DNA of 64,000 nt, taken from contig JBGPHC010000003.1 of NCBI GenBank assembly GCA_041484195.1, forward strand, positions 186,001 through 250,000. The letters run 5' to 3'. Under the pieces are notes generated by a model. The model was not told the origin of the DNA, searched no databases, and saw only the letters and a program-made list of their open reading frames with translations. A program made the translations under genes and the position numbers. The stretch's first letter is position 1. Each line of letters opens with the position of its first letter. Shown piece by piece: positions 53,611 to 62,753 of this stretch. Origin of the DNA: PSRI01 sp041484195 (GTDB lineage Bacteria; Bacteroidota; Bacteroidia; Chitinophagales; Chitinophagaceae).

Positions 53611-54804
53611 TCAGTTTTTAGCAGTAGTTAATGCGAACATGCTGGCGTATCTTCTAATAAATAGGATGTAAATGATGAGATAATAAGGAATATAAAATCT
53701 GTCCGATATATCCGGGTACAGGATGGTCCTTACCGCGATCACACCCAGTATGCAGCAGGCAAATAGCTGCTCGAAACTCCAGTCGCTTATTTTCGCCCCC
53801 GGTTTACGAAGGGAAATCAATCCAATCAGGATCAGGCATACCACCATATTAGAATAGTATAAACCCGCGATAACATGAGAGTATAGCACCTGCAAGTATT
53901 CCTTCAGGGAAAAGCCGGCATGGTATTCGTGCTCCAGGTTCAGGTATCTGAAAAAATGAGTATAGTAAAACAGGCTCCATCCGTATGCGCTTGCCGACAT
54001 GGCCACAACCACATAGCTGAGTAATAGCAGTAACAAGATTATCACATATTGCCTTCGCTTTATTGGCAAGATTGACTTTCGGGAAAAGGCCAGCAGGCTG
54101 ACAATGGCAATGCAGGTGATCACATTATCCAGCCTCGTGAATATCGAAAGCAGAAGCAATGCTACCAATGGCCAAAGCCGCGGTTTTACAACCACAAAAT
54201 ACATGGCTGAAAGCATTATGAAGGCCGAGACTCCATCGGGAGTTGAAATTCCGGCCATATGGAGCATGGGCGCCGTAATCATGATCAGGAAACTGAAAAT
54301 AATTGCATAATACTGTTGCAGGTATAGTTGAAGGCAGTAGAGAAGCAGGAAGCTGATCAGCAGAAAGCATAATGCCGAAGGAAATACAGTGGCGGCAGGC
54401 AGCGGAATCCCGGATTTGTAGGCGAGGTAAATCAGGCCGATATAGAGTGGCTTGACAGAATAAAATGGAAGTTGTTTATAAAATTCTGATGGATTTTCGT
54501 ACATTTTCTTACGATAGGGAATCGAGCTATCCACCAGCATAGCATAGGCCCCGGAGGACATGTTTTCCTTCGCGATCCGGTAGGTTTCTTTGTGGACCAA
54601 ATCCACATCCTGATGTTCAATTTTCAGGGTCAGCGCCATATAAGGAAGCATGTCCCAATTATATTCCGGCTTCCTGAAAGCATGAACGGCTACTATTAGT
54701 ACCGCAATGAAATAGAGAACCCACAGCAGGGCTTTTATGAAGCGATCGCTGCCATGAGATAAATGAAAGGCATCCTTTTGTTTAATATCCTCGTATTTTA
54801 CCAT
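53611..54804 (-). CDS. GT-C-type integral membrane glycosyltransferase-like protein
   Basis: A 397-residue protein with about ten membrane helices (for example ALLWVLYFIAVLIVAVHAF and YVIILLLLLLSYVVVAMSA). The first extracytoplasmic loop has PEYNWDMLPYMALTLKIE with an acidic residue in the place used by GT-C (GT87/GT39) enzymes. This group transfers sugars from polyprenyl-phosphate donors on the outside of the inner membrane. It converges with the unknown gene at its end and is divergent from the rSAM gene. Family call is fair; activity is inferred. Confidence 0.65.
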   Translation of the reverse strand: MVKYEDIKQKDAFHLSHGSDRFIKALLWVLYFIAVLIVAVHAFRKPEYNWDMLPYMALTLKIEHQDVDLVHKETYRIAKENMSSGAYAMLVDSSIPYRKKMYENPSEFYKQLPFYSVKPLYIGLIYLAYKSGIPLPAATVFPSALCFLLISFLLLYCLQLYLQQYYAIIFSFLIMITAPMLHMAGISTPDGVSAFIMLSAMYFVVVKPRLWPLVALLLLSIFTRLDNVITCIAIVSLLAFSRKSILPIKRRQYVIILLLLLLSYVVVAMSASAYGWSLFYYTHFFRYLNLEHEYHAGFSLKEYLQVLYSHVIAGLYYSNMVVCLILIGLISLRKPGAKISDWSFEQLFACCILGVIAVRTILYPDISDRFYIPYYLIIYILFIRRYASMFALTTAKN

Positions 54805-54877
54805 ACGCCTAAAAATAGCAATAAACAGGCTTCAAAACGCGGCCGGCGTTTTGATGGGGATCAATCAAAATATTCTA

Positions 54878-56377
54878 ATGAATAAAGTCCTTCTGTTCAA
54901 TCCGCGAAGTGCGAGGTACAAACCGCGTATTCCCAATTCAGTTCTGACCGTTGCCGCCTCCATTGATGGATTGTACGACTGGGCAATTGTAGATGGTAAC
55001 CGGGAACTTGATCCCTGGCAAAAAATCAAGAGCTATTTGAGTACAGGCGAATACAAATATGTGGGCTTCAGTGTAATGCCCGGGCCCCAACTGAAGCAGG
55101 CCATCCCTTTTGCCAAACAAATCAAAGCAGAATTTCCTCAAACAATCATGATTTGGGGCGGATATTTCCCTTCCAACCAATTTCGAGTTGTTTTGGAATC
55201 GGGATGGGTGGATTTTATCGTGAACGGACCCGGCGATAAATGCTTCCCGGCTCTCATAACCGCCCTCGAAAACCATCAGCCTTATGAAATGATCAGCAAC
55301 CTGATCTATCGCCGGGATGGAGAGATCATCAAGACTAAAAAGGACGAATTATACAACCAGGATGAATTGACTCCTCTGCCATACAAAAAGCTGGATCAAA
55401 TCTATCCGCTGAAGCGCTATCTCGGCAAGACCTACCTGGGAAGCAGAACCATTGCCTATCATTCCAGCGTCGGTTGCCCTTTCACTTGTTCCTTTTGCGC
55501 TGTGGTGCCCATATATAACGCGAGATGGAGAGGTAAATCTGCTGCTCATATATACCAGGATATCAAATTCCTTAAATACCATTTTGGAGGGAACGCGATC
55601 GAATTCCACGATAACAATTTTTTTGTCTCTGAAAAGCGCACAGTCGAATTTGCAAGGATGATTCAAAAAGAAAATATCGTATGGTGGGGAGAAGGCAGGA
55701 TTGACACCATTGACAAATATTCTGATGAATCGCTACAGATCATGAGAGAATCCGGCTGCCGGATGATCTTTTTCGGCGCGGAAACGGGGAATGACGAAAT
55801 TCTCCGGAAAATGGACAAAGGCGGAACTCAGAGTAGCGCGCAGATCCGGGCTTTTGCCGCCCGGATGGCCCGTTTTGACATCATACCCGAATATTCCTTT
55901 GTGCTGGGTACCCCCGCCGATACGCCAGAACAGGTAATGAAACAGATTGACCAGGACATCGCATTTATCAAAGAAATCAAGGTCATCAATCCCCGTACCG
56001 AAATTATCATTTACGTCTACACCCCCGTGCCCACCGAAGGTTCGGAAATGTATGACAAAGTGATGGAAAGTGGATTCCGCTTCCCTGAAAAACTGGAAGA
56101 CTGGATCGGGCCCCAATGGGACCAGTTCGATTTGCGAAAAAATCCGCTTACCCCCTGGCTCAGTCCGGAAATGATCGATAAGATCAAAGATTTTGAAACG
56201 GTGCTTAACGCGTATTACCCAACGGTATCGGATATACGCCTGAATACCATTAAGAGAACCCTCATGCGCACGATGGCGGCCATTAGGTATAAGACAGGGA
56301 TCTACTGGAAGCCTTATGAACTGAAGGCCTTACAGGTATGGTGGAAATACCGCCAGCCCGAGATTGAAGGCTTTTAA
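54878..56377 (+). CDS. B12-binding-like radical SAM protein (BchE/Elp3-type)
   Basis: I start at the ATG at 54878 (MNKVLLFNPRSARYKP); a TTG/ATG pair at 54851-54854 would add nine residues. Residues 1-150 form a B12-binding-like Rossmann domain (IMIWGGYFPSNQF), but the canonical DxHxxG is missing, so cobalamin may not bind. The radical SAM domain has the cluster CPFTCSFC (C200, C204, C207) and the ARG/IRFF-type segment RMIFFGAETGNDEILRKM. The long C-terminal part is typical of this family. It overlaps the next gene by 14 bases. Likely chemistry: methyl transfer or C-C bond formation on a glycan or lipid; inferred. Confidence 0.85.
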   Translation: MNKVLLFNPRSARYKPRIPNSVLTVAASIDGLYDWAIVDGNRELDPWQKIKSYLSTGEYKYVGFSVMPGPQLKQAIPFAKQIKAEFPQTIMIWGGYFPSNQFRVVLESGWVDFIVNGPGDKCFPALITALENHQPYEMISNLIYRRDGEIIKTKKDELYNQDELTPLPYKKLDQIYPLKRYLGKTYLGSRTIAYHSSVGCPFTCSFCAVVPIYNARWRGKSAAHIYQDIKFLKYHFGGNAIEFHDNNFFVSEKRTVEFARMIQKENIVWWGEGRIDTIDKYSDESLQIMRESGCRMIFFGAETGNDEILRKMDKGGTQSSAQIRAFAARMARFDIIPEYSFVLGTPADTPEQVMKQIDQDIAFIKEIKVINPRTEIIIYVYTPVPTEGSEMYDKVMESGFRFPEKLEDWIGPQWDQFDLRKNPLTPWLSPEMIDKIKDFETVLNAYYPTVSDIRLNTIKRTLMRTMAAIRYKTGIYWKPYELKALQVWWKYRQPEIEGF

Positions 56378-57080
56378 ACATTCTATTAATTTGAGAACCG
56401 CATTCAAATATATTGTGTCTCGCACCTACCGGCCATTGCTGGAAAAATATCTTACAAAAAGCAGGGTATATCTGTACAGAGGTGTAAAGATTTCAGTTAC
56501 TCCCGGAGTATTTCATCCGGGCTTTTTCACGAGCACTAAAATGTTGTGGAGGCAAATCGGGAAGCTTGCAATTCAGGGTAAGTCATTGCTTGAATTGGGT
56601 GCGGGAAGTGGGCTCATATCGGTGTCTGCCGCCAAGCAAGGCGCCAGGGTAACCGCCACTGATATCAACCCTGCAGCCATCAGGTGTTTGGAAATTAACC
56701 GCCTCCAAAATGAAGTGGAATTGAATATCATCCGGTCAGACCTATTCAGGAATATTCCAAGACAAAGTTTCGACATCATCGCCATCAATCCGCCGTATTA
56801 CAAAAAAACGCCTCAATCCATGGCTGACTATGCCTGGTTTTGCGGTGAGAACGGGGAATATTTTGAACAACTCTTCAATGATCTGGGCGACTATATCCAT
56901 GGCAATTCAACAGTGCTGATGGTGCTTTGCGATGGATGCGATCTGGAAATGATCCTGACACTGGCAAGCCGGCATGGATTCCTCTGCAATTGCGTGCTGT
57001 CTCAACAAAACCTGCTGGAAACAAATTTCATTTTCAAAATCGAGTCGCCTCATGTATCCCATTTTTCCAGATATCAATAA
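56364..57080 (+). CDS. SAM-dependent methyltransferase with NPPY motif
   Basis: The frame begins at TTG 56364, with no ATG nearby, overlapping the rSAM gene by 14 bases. The SAM motif is LLELGAGSGLISVSAAKQGA and the catalytic INPPYYKKT (142-146) is of the kind used by N-methyltransferases acting on amines or amides, such as HemK-type or DNA adenine enzymes. The N-terminal 70 residues (RVYLYRGVKISVTPGVFHP) match the PrmC/HemK-like 'putative protein methyltransferase' group. It lies in a coupled gene run with other methyltransferases, so a glycan or peptide amine may be the target. Confidence 0.8.
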   Translation: MKAFKHSINLRTAFKYIVSRTYRPLLEKYLTKSRVYLYRGVKISVTPGVFHPGFFTSTKMLWRQIGKLAIQGKSLLELGAGSGLISVSAAKQGARVTATDINPAAIRCLEINRLQNEVELNIIRSDLFRNIPRQSFDIIAINPPYYKKTPQSMADYAWFCGENGEYFEQLFNDLGDYIHGNSTVLMVLCDGCDLEMILTLASRHGFLCNCVLSQQNLLETNFIFKIESPHVSHFSRYQ

Positions 57081-57819
57081 GAGTAGAGAGGCTGTAACGG
57101 CAGAGGATGACGGTAGTCAATTTGAAAGCCTTTACCTCGCTGCAAGACTCCGGGAACAAAGGATTTATTCTGACGATGAATTGCTGCGGCTGCCGGGTAT
57201 TGAATCCTACCATCCCCATTACCGCGAATGGAAAATCAGGAAAAAATCCAGTCAATCTCTTATTTCTTTTCTCGCAAGTCAGAATAGGAAAATGGCAATC
57301 CTTGAAATTGGCTGTGGCAATGGATGGCTGAGTCATCAATTGTCAGGAATCAGGGAGAGCGAAGTATGGGGTTCTGATATCAATCAAGTGGAATTGGAAC
57401 AGGCTTCCCGGGTTTTCTCAGGATTCGGCAATCTCAAATTCATAGAGGGCGATATCCGAGAAAATTTATTAACGGGGAAACAATTCGACGTGATTGTTCT
57501 TGCAGCATCCATACAATATTTCCCCACTCTGCATGAAGTAATGACGCCCGCTCTCAGGAGACTGGCAAGGCATGGTGAAATTCATATCATCGACAGTCAT
57601 TTTTATGAGTCGGCAGCATTGGAAGCGGCGAGAAAGAGAACCAGGGAATACTACAGTGAAATGGGCCTGCCCCAAATGGCCGAACGCTATTTTCATCATG
57701 CACTGGAAGAACTGGAAGAGTATTCGTGTAAAATGATTTATGATCCGTCGTCAAGGATGCAAAGACTCAGAATCAGGCATCCTTTTCCGTGGATCAGGAT
57801 CAATAATCCCGAACAATAA
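57052..57819 (+). CDS. Class I SAM-dependent methyltransferase
   Basis: I prefer the ATG at 57052 because residues before it in the longer frame (CCLNKTCWKQ) do not look like a protein start; it overlaps the previous gene by 29 bases. The SAM-binding motif ILEIGCGNGWLS is at 83-94, followed by SDINQVELEQAS and DVIVLAASIQYFPTLHEVM. It reads as a small-molecule or lipid methyltransferase. Its stop is 5 bases before the SPASM radical SAM gene, so all four genes from 54878 form a coupled run. Acceptor unknown. Confidence 0.82.
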   Translation: MYPIFPDINKSREAVTAEDDGSQFESLYLAARLREQRIYSDDELLRLPGIESYHPHYREWKIRKKSSQSLISFLASQNRKMAILEIGCGNGWLSHQLSGIRESEVWGSDINQVELEQASRVFSGFGNLKFIEGDIRENLLTGKQFDVIVLAASIQYFPTLHEVMTPALRRLARHGEIHIIDSHFYESAALEAARKRTREYYSEMGLPQMAERYFHHALEELEEYSCKMIYDPSSRMQRLRIRHPFPWIRINNPEQ

Positions 57820-57824
57820 AATTC

Positions 57825-58883
57825 ATGCTCAGTCAATCATTAATACATACCTACCAACGATACAGGACCTTGCAGACAGACAGGATCAGGGCCCTGCCCA
57901 TCGTGATCCTCATGCCTCACAGCGCCTGCAATTGCCAGTGTGTGATGTGCGATATTTGGAAAGACAATAAGAATCTGAAACAACTCAGGGAGGAGGATAT
58001 TACTGGCCTGCTGCAATCCTTGAGAAAATTCGGTACCCGGGAAGTCGTGATGTCGGGAGGTGAAGCCTTGCTCAACCCAAATTTTTTCCGCTTTTGCGAA
58101 ATCCTGAAAAAAGAAAGAATCAAGATAACCGTATTGTCCACCGGCCTCACTCTTAAAAGGAATGTTGAACGCATCCTGCAGTGGGTAAACCAGGTGATTG
58201 TTTCATTAGATGGAGACCAGGCAACTCATGACAGGATCAGAAATATTCCCGGTGCGTTTAGTAAGCTGAAGGAGGGAGTGGTGGAACTCAAGTCAATGAA
58301 TCCTTCATTCAGGATCAGCGGCAGGACGGTCATACACCGACTGAATTTCAGGAATTGGCCGGCAATCATTGAAAGTGCCCGCGAAATGGGGCTGGACCAG
58401 GTGAGTTTTTTGCCGGCGGATGTGAGCAGCCATGCGTTCAATCGCGAAATGGCATGGACGGAACCCAGGCAACATGAAATTCTGCTGAGCCGTGACGAGC
58501 TTTCGGAACTAAATGATATCATCCACAAATTGATCCTGAAATATAAGAGCGGGGGTCAGGATCATTTTATATCAGAATCCGCGGAAAAATTGCAGAAGAT
58601 CCATGACTATTATGCCGCTTTCTACGGAATGAATCCTTTTCCATATAAGAAATGCAATGCTCCCTGGGTGTCCACAGTCATTGAAGCCGACGGCACCGTG
58701 AGGCCATGTTTTTTTCATGAAGCCCTGGGCAATATTCATGAGGAGTCGCTGGATAGGATCCTGAACAGCAGGTCTGCCCTGTCTTTCAGAAAATCGCTTG
58801 ACATTCACAAGAATGAGATTTGCGCCAAATGTGTTTGTTATTTAAATCTGCCTCCGGGAATGAATCCGGCAGCGGGTTCGTGA
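57825..58883 (+). CDS. Radical SAM protein with SPASM-like C-terminus
   Basis: A 352-residue radical SAM enzyme. The iron-sulfur cluster motif is CNCQCVMC with CxxxCxxC at C35, C39 and C42; SGGEALLNP binds the methionine end of SAM. A C-terminal cysteine region (KKCNAPW..., TVRPCFFHE and CAKCVC) resembles a SPASM auxiliary cluster. Members of this type modify peptides or metabolites. No small precursor peptide is visible nearby, so a sugar or lipid target is plausible. It follows the methyltransferase by 5 bases. The start ATG gives a short N-terminal helix, as usual. Confidence 0.85.
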   Translation: MLSQSLIHTYQRYRTLQTDRIRALPIVILMPHSACNCQCVMCDIWKDNKNLKQLREEDITGLLQSLRKFGTREVVMSGGEALLNPNFFRFCEILKKERIKITVLSTGLTLKRNVERILQWVNQVIVSLDGDQATHDRIRNIPGAFSKLKEGVVELKSMNPSFRISGRTVIHRLNFRNWPAIIESAREMGLDQVSFLPADVSSHAFNREMAWTEPRQHEILLSRDELSELNDIIHKLILKYKSGGQDHFISESAEKLQKIHDYYAAFYGMNPFPYKKCNAPWVSTVIEADGTVRPCFFHEALGNIHEESLDRILNSRSALSFRKSLDIHKNEICAKCVCYLNLPPGMNPAAGS

Positions 58884-58929
58884 ACGGATTTCCTGAAATT
58901 TTTTACCCACTACTACTACCTTTACCTGC

Positions 58930-60387
58930 ATGACCGCCGCAAACCCCATGCCCCGCAGCTTTGTATGGAAGCCCATACATATCATTTTGATAGTAGGCTT
59001 TCTTCAATTGCTGATCACGCTGCTCACTGACGGATTTGCCCTTTCCTTTGATGAAGCTATGTGGCATTATATCGGGAGAGACTGGTTCAGGCACGGTCTA
59101 ACGCCCTATTCGGGTGGAGTTGATAATAAATCTCCTTTGATCTTCGCCATATTTGGATTTTCCGACTGGCTCTTCGGTGTCAATTACTGGTTTCCTCGCT
59201 TATTGGGTACCGTTATACAATCAGTTGGCATTTACTATCTCTACCTGGTGGCACTGAAGTTGGCTGGCCGCCGGGCCGGAATGATCACGATCGTATTATA
59301 TGGGCTTTCCTTACTCTGGCGCAGCACCGACGGGAAATTGGTTTCACTGACAGAGACCTATGCCATTACATTCATTATCCTGGCCTTCTATCTTTTTTTA
59401 TCTGCCAAAATTCAAAGGGACTATTTCCTGAGCGGCCTGATAAGTGCCATAGGACTTGGTTTCAGGCTATCAGCAGGATTTGGGATGGTTGCCATTCTCC
59501 TCTGGTCCCTGAAGCAGGGTGGGAAAAAACAAATTTTCAGTTTTTGCCTAGGCCTTCTCACGGGATGTCTGCTCTTGGCAGTCCTGGTCCTACTTTCTGG
59601 AATTTCCCTGAATGAATTCATCAGGTATGCTTTCCTGGACAATTTCGGTGCAGGCAGCGCAACAGACCATTCTCCTCTGTGGCGACTCGAAGGACTGGTC
59701 ACTGGTTTCTTTTATTCGGAACTCTTACTATTCCTTCCAGGGGTGTTGGCCTATTTCCTAATCAAAAAGAAATCATCGCTTCCAGGCATCTGGTTTATTT
59801 GTGAATTCATCGGCCTCAATATTATTGGAATCTACGCAAGGGCGCATTTCAAAAATCTATTGCCCTCCATGTCACTGATGAGCGCGATCTCCATCACTTA
59901 CCTGATTGATGAGTACAAAGTACCCGCAAAGCCGGTGATGATCATCCTTTGGATCAGTTTCTTTCCAAAATTGCTGGAGCCCCTTGTCAATCTCAAGAAA
60001 TTGTTGCTCCCAACTTTGGTCCGAAGCACCGCCTTTATCCCCAATGACTATGCCAAAAAAGAAATGGGCTTTTGGGTCAAAGCCCATACTGCTCCCGATG
60101 AGAAGGTGCTGGTGGCGGGATTCGGCGCCATAGTTCAGGCATATTCAGAAAGAATCTCACCCAGCATTTATTTCAATGCCACACAAACCAAAATGGCCAA
60201 AGAAAGGTTTTTCAGCGAGGTTCGCAGGCAGGAACCAGCCATGGTATTGGTTCCGGCATCTGCCAACTACCAGGCAGAAGTGCAGGCCGATGTGCGGGAA
60301 TTTGTTGACAGCCTGGTATCCAAGGATTATGAACTCGAAAATAATCTTTATGGTTACCGTGTATACAGCATCCATAAAGGAAAATAA
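58930..60387 (+). CDS. GT39/ArnT-like membrane glycosyltransferase
   Basis: A 485-residue protein with about ten membrane helices. The first periplasmic loop has LSFDEAMWHYIGRDWF with the acidic pair (DE) that binds metal and lipid-sugar donor in GT39 and GT83 enzymes, followed by GLTPYSGGVDNKSPL. The C-terminal soluble part (about 385-485) is smaller than that of ArnT. The enzyme would transfer a sugar from a polyprenyl phosphate to an acceptor at the outer face of the inner membrane. It begins 46 bases after the SPASM protein. The substrate is unknown. Confidence 0.82.
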   Translation: MTAANPMPRSFVWKPIHIILIVGFLQLLITLLTDGFALSFDEAMWHYIGRDWFRHGLTPYSGGVDNKSPLIFAIFGFSDWLFGVNYWFPRLLGTVIQSVGIYYLYLVALKLAGRRAGMITIVLYGLSLLWRSTDGKLVSLTETYAITFIILAFYLFLSAKIQRDYFLSGLISAIGLGFRLSAGFGMVAILLWSLKQGGKKQIFSFCLGLLTGCLLLAVLVLLSGISLNEFIRYAFLDNFGAGSATDHSPLWRLEGLVTGFFYSELLLFLPGVLAYFLIKKKSSLPGIWFICEFIGLNIIGIYARAHFKNLLPSMSLMSAISITYLIDEYKVPAKPVMIILWISFFPKLLEPLVNLKKLLLPTLVRSTAFIPNDYAKKEMGFWVKAHTAPDEKVLVAGFGAIVQAYSERISPSIYFNATQTKMAKERFFSEVRRQEPAMVLVPASANYQAEVQADVREFVDSLVSKDYELENNLYGYRVYSIHKGK

Positions 60388-60459
60388 CCGCCCCAGGTTT
60401 ACGCAACCCCCGGGTCATCGGGATCGTATTAGGGGATAGTGCACTAATTTCAACGAATC

Positions 60460-61929
60460 ATGGCGCATATCTTATTCACGCATTCCTATTTTTTGAAATT
60501 CGATCCAAAGCAATGGGAAACAGGGCAACCCTATGCTCCTCTTGGGACTTTGTATGCTGCATCCTTAATGAGGGAGCAAGGCTATGAAGTGTCATTATTT
60601 GACACCATGTTCTGCAGCAGCCCGGATGAAATTGAGGCCACCATCGAAAAGCAGAATCCCGACCTATTTATCATTTACGATGATGGGTTCAATTATCTCA
60701 CCAAAATGTGCCTTACCAATATGCGCGAGGCCGCATTCCGCATGATCCAGCTTGCCAGGGAAAAGGGTTGCAGGGTGATCGTCAGTAGTTCGGACTCAAC
60801 AGACCATTATGAACAATACCTGCTGCAAGGTGCCGATTTCGTAATCATCGGGGAAGGCGAATCAACACTGATGGAACTGGTGAACAGGATTGAAAAAGGA
60901 GGAAATGATTTTTCGGATATCCAGGGGCTTGCATTCCGGGACCAGGAAAATCTGGTGAAGACCGCCAGAAGGGCCGTGATCAGAGACCTCGATTCCCTGC
61001 CATTTCCTGCATGGGACCTTGTGGATATGGAACCTTACCGCCGTTCCTGGATCACACATACAGGCTATTTTTCAATGAATATGGCCACGACCAGGGGATG
61101 TCCATTCAAATGCAACTGGTGCGCCAAACCCATATATGGTAACCGTTACAACTCACGCTCACCCCAAAACGTAATCAGTGAACTGCTGATGCTGAAAGAA
61201 AAATTCAATTTCGACCATATTTGGTTCTGCGATGATATTTTTGGATTAAAGCCCGGCTGGGTTAATGAATTCGCGGACCTTGCGGAAAAACAAGGGCTCA
61301 AATTCAGGTTCAAGATCCAGGCGAGAGCCGACCTGCTTCTCCAGGAAAATTATGTCAAGGCGCTGGCGAGGGCAGGCTGCGACAATATTTGGATGGGCGC
61401 CGAGAGTGGCTCGCAAAAAATCCTGGATGCCATGGACAAGGGCACTACCATTGAACAGATATATACGGCCACAGAGCTGCTGAAGAAGAACGGTATCAAA
61501 CCCTCTTTCTTCATCCAGTTTGGCTACCTGGGTGAAACCCGTGAAGATATCCGGAAAACGATCGGCATGATCAATGAACTCCTGCCGCATGAAATCGGTA
61601 TATCCGTATCCTATCCATTGCCCGGAACCCTTTTTTATGAAAAGGTGAAATCAGACCTGGTGAACAAGGCCAACTGGACGGATTCCGATGAATTGCAATT
61701 GATGTTCAGGAATACTTATCAGCCCGCTTTCTATAAACAATTGCATCGCTATGTACACAAATCATACCGGATGCACCTGGCCCTGGCTTCCATAAAAAGA
61801 ATCTTCACCCACCCGGGTTCCATCACCGTGCAAAAACTTAAAAAGGCAGCCTCGGCCGTCTACTATATCCCAGCCAGTTTTCTGGCCTTGCAAAAATTAC
61901 AGCAACTCGAAAAATCGCCCTCCCTATGA
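60460..61929 (+). CDS. B12-binding-like radical SAM protein
   Basis: A 489-residue protein of the same layout as the one at 54878, though diverged. The N-terminal half (about 1-145) has the LGTLYAASLMREQGYEV and IIGEGESTLMEL segments of the cobalamin-binding-like domain; the classical His is not obvious. The radical SAM cluster is CPFKCNWC (C214, C218, C221), followed by WFCDDIFGLKPGWV and WMGAESGSQKIL. This pattern is common in anaerobic-type methyl and C-C bond-forming enzymes. It overlaps the next methyltransferase by 4 bases (ATGA). Two such proteins in one cluster suggest two separate modifications. Confidence 0.85.
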   Translation: MAHILFTHSYFLKFDPKQWETGQPYAPLGTLYAASLMREQGYEVSLFDTMFCSSPDEIEATIEKQNPDLFIIYDDGFNYLTKMCLTNMREAAFRMIQLAREKGCRVIVSSSDSTDHYEQYLLQGADFVIIGEGESTLMELVNRIEKGGNDFSDIQGLAFRDQENLVKTARRAVIRDLDSLPFPAWDLVDMEPYRRSWITHTGYFSMNMATTRGCPFKCNWCAKPIYGNRYNSRSPQNVISELLMLKEKFNFDHIWFCDDIFGLKPGWVNEFADLAEKQGLKFRFKIQARADLLLQENYVKALARAGCDNIWMGAESGSQKILDAMDKGTTIEQIYTATELLKKNGIKPSFFIQFGYLGETREDIRKTIGMINELLPHEIGISVSYPLPGTLFYEKVKSDLVNKANWTDSDELQLMFRNTYQPAFYKQLHRYVHKSYRMHLALASIKRIFTHPGSITVQKLKKAASAVYYIPASFLALQKLQQLEKSPSL

Positions 61930-62750
61930 GCGATGAGGTTAACACTTCAAACGAAAGGGAAGCCGCATCGGCTTTTACGAAGCAGGCGTCTCATTTTGAT
62001 GAAATCTATGGCACCGACGAAATCATCCGTTACAAAAGAAAGAGAGTGAGGGACCATGTGCTGCGATGGCTGGATCCCGCCGCTTCCATCCTGGAACTCA
62101 ATGCGGGAACCGGCGAAGACGCTATCTTTTTTGCGGCAAAGGGTCATAGGGTACACGCGACCGATATATCCCCGGGTATGCAGGAAATACTCAGGCAAAA
62201 ACTGATGCGAAAAAACCTGTCGGCGAAAGTCTCCCAGGAACTATGCTCTTTCACAGGTTTAGGTGAACTGAAATTCAGAGGGCCCTATGACCTGATCTTC
62301 TCCAATTTCGCGGGCCTGAATTGTACCGATCAACTCGGCACCGTGCTGGATTCATTCAATTCCCTGCTGAAACCGGGAGGGATCGTGACTCTCGTGGTAC
62401 TTCCGAAATTCTGCCTTTGGGAGGGTTTGCTAATTTTCAAAGGGAAATTCAGGGTTGCATTCAGGCGGATATTCAGTAGCGGTGGCGCAAAAGCGCGGGT
62501 GGAAGGTCAATATTTTAAGTGCTGGTATTATCAGCCTTCGTTTATTATAAACCGCTTGAAACGCGATTTTGAATTGCTGAGCCTGGAAGGATTGTGCACC
62601 TGCGTTCCCCCATCGTACATACAGGGATTCGATCAGAAATATCCCCGCCTCTATGACTTCTTAAAAGCCAGGGAGGATGGTCTGAAGGAAAAATGGCCCT
62701 GGAAATTCATAGGTGATTACTATATCATTTCTTTCCGCAGGAAGGATTGA
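61926..62750 (+). CDS. Class I SAM-dependent methyltransferase
   Basis: A 274-residue methyltransferase that overlaps the rSAM gene by four bases. The SAM motif is SILELNAGTGEDAIFFAAKGH, followed by ATDISPGMQEIL and the DLIFSNFAGLNCTD and LLKPGGIVTLVVLP blocks. It resembles ubiquinone- and lipid-methyltransferase relatives. The C-terminal part has FSRVL-type basic residues and ends DYYIISFRRKD. Its target may be the same lipid or glycan that the coupled rSAM protein modifies. It converges with the following nucleotidyltransferase gene with three bases between stops. Confidence 0.85.
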   Translation: MSDEVNTSNEREAASAFTKQASHFDEIYGTDEIIRYKRKRVRDHVLRWLDPAASILELNAGTGEDAIFFAAKGHRVHATDISPGMQEILRQKLMRKNLSAKVSQELCSFTGLGELKFRGPYDLIFSNFAGLNCTDQLGTVLDSFNSLLKPGGIVTLVVLPKFCLWEGLLIFKGKFRVAFRRIFSSGGAKARVEGQYFKCWYYQPSFIINRLKRDFELLSLEGLCTCVPPSYIQGFDQKYPRLYDFLKAREDGLKEKWPWKFIGDYYIISFRRKD

Positions 62751-62753
62751 CAT

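Noticed and set aside
57825..58883. Radical SAM protein as part of a RiPP (modified peptide) system
   Set aside because: No short precursor peptide or protease/transporter typical of RiPP clusters is adjacent; glycan context is stronger.
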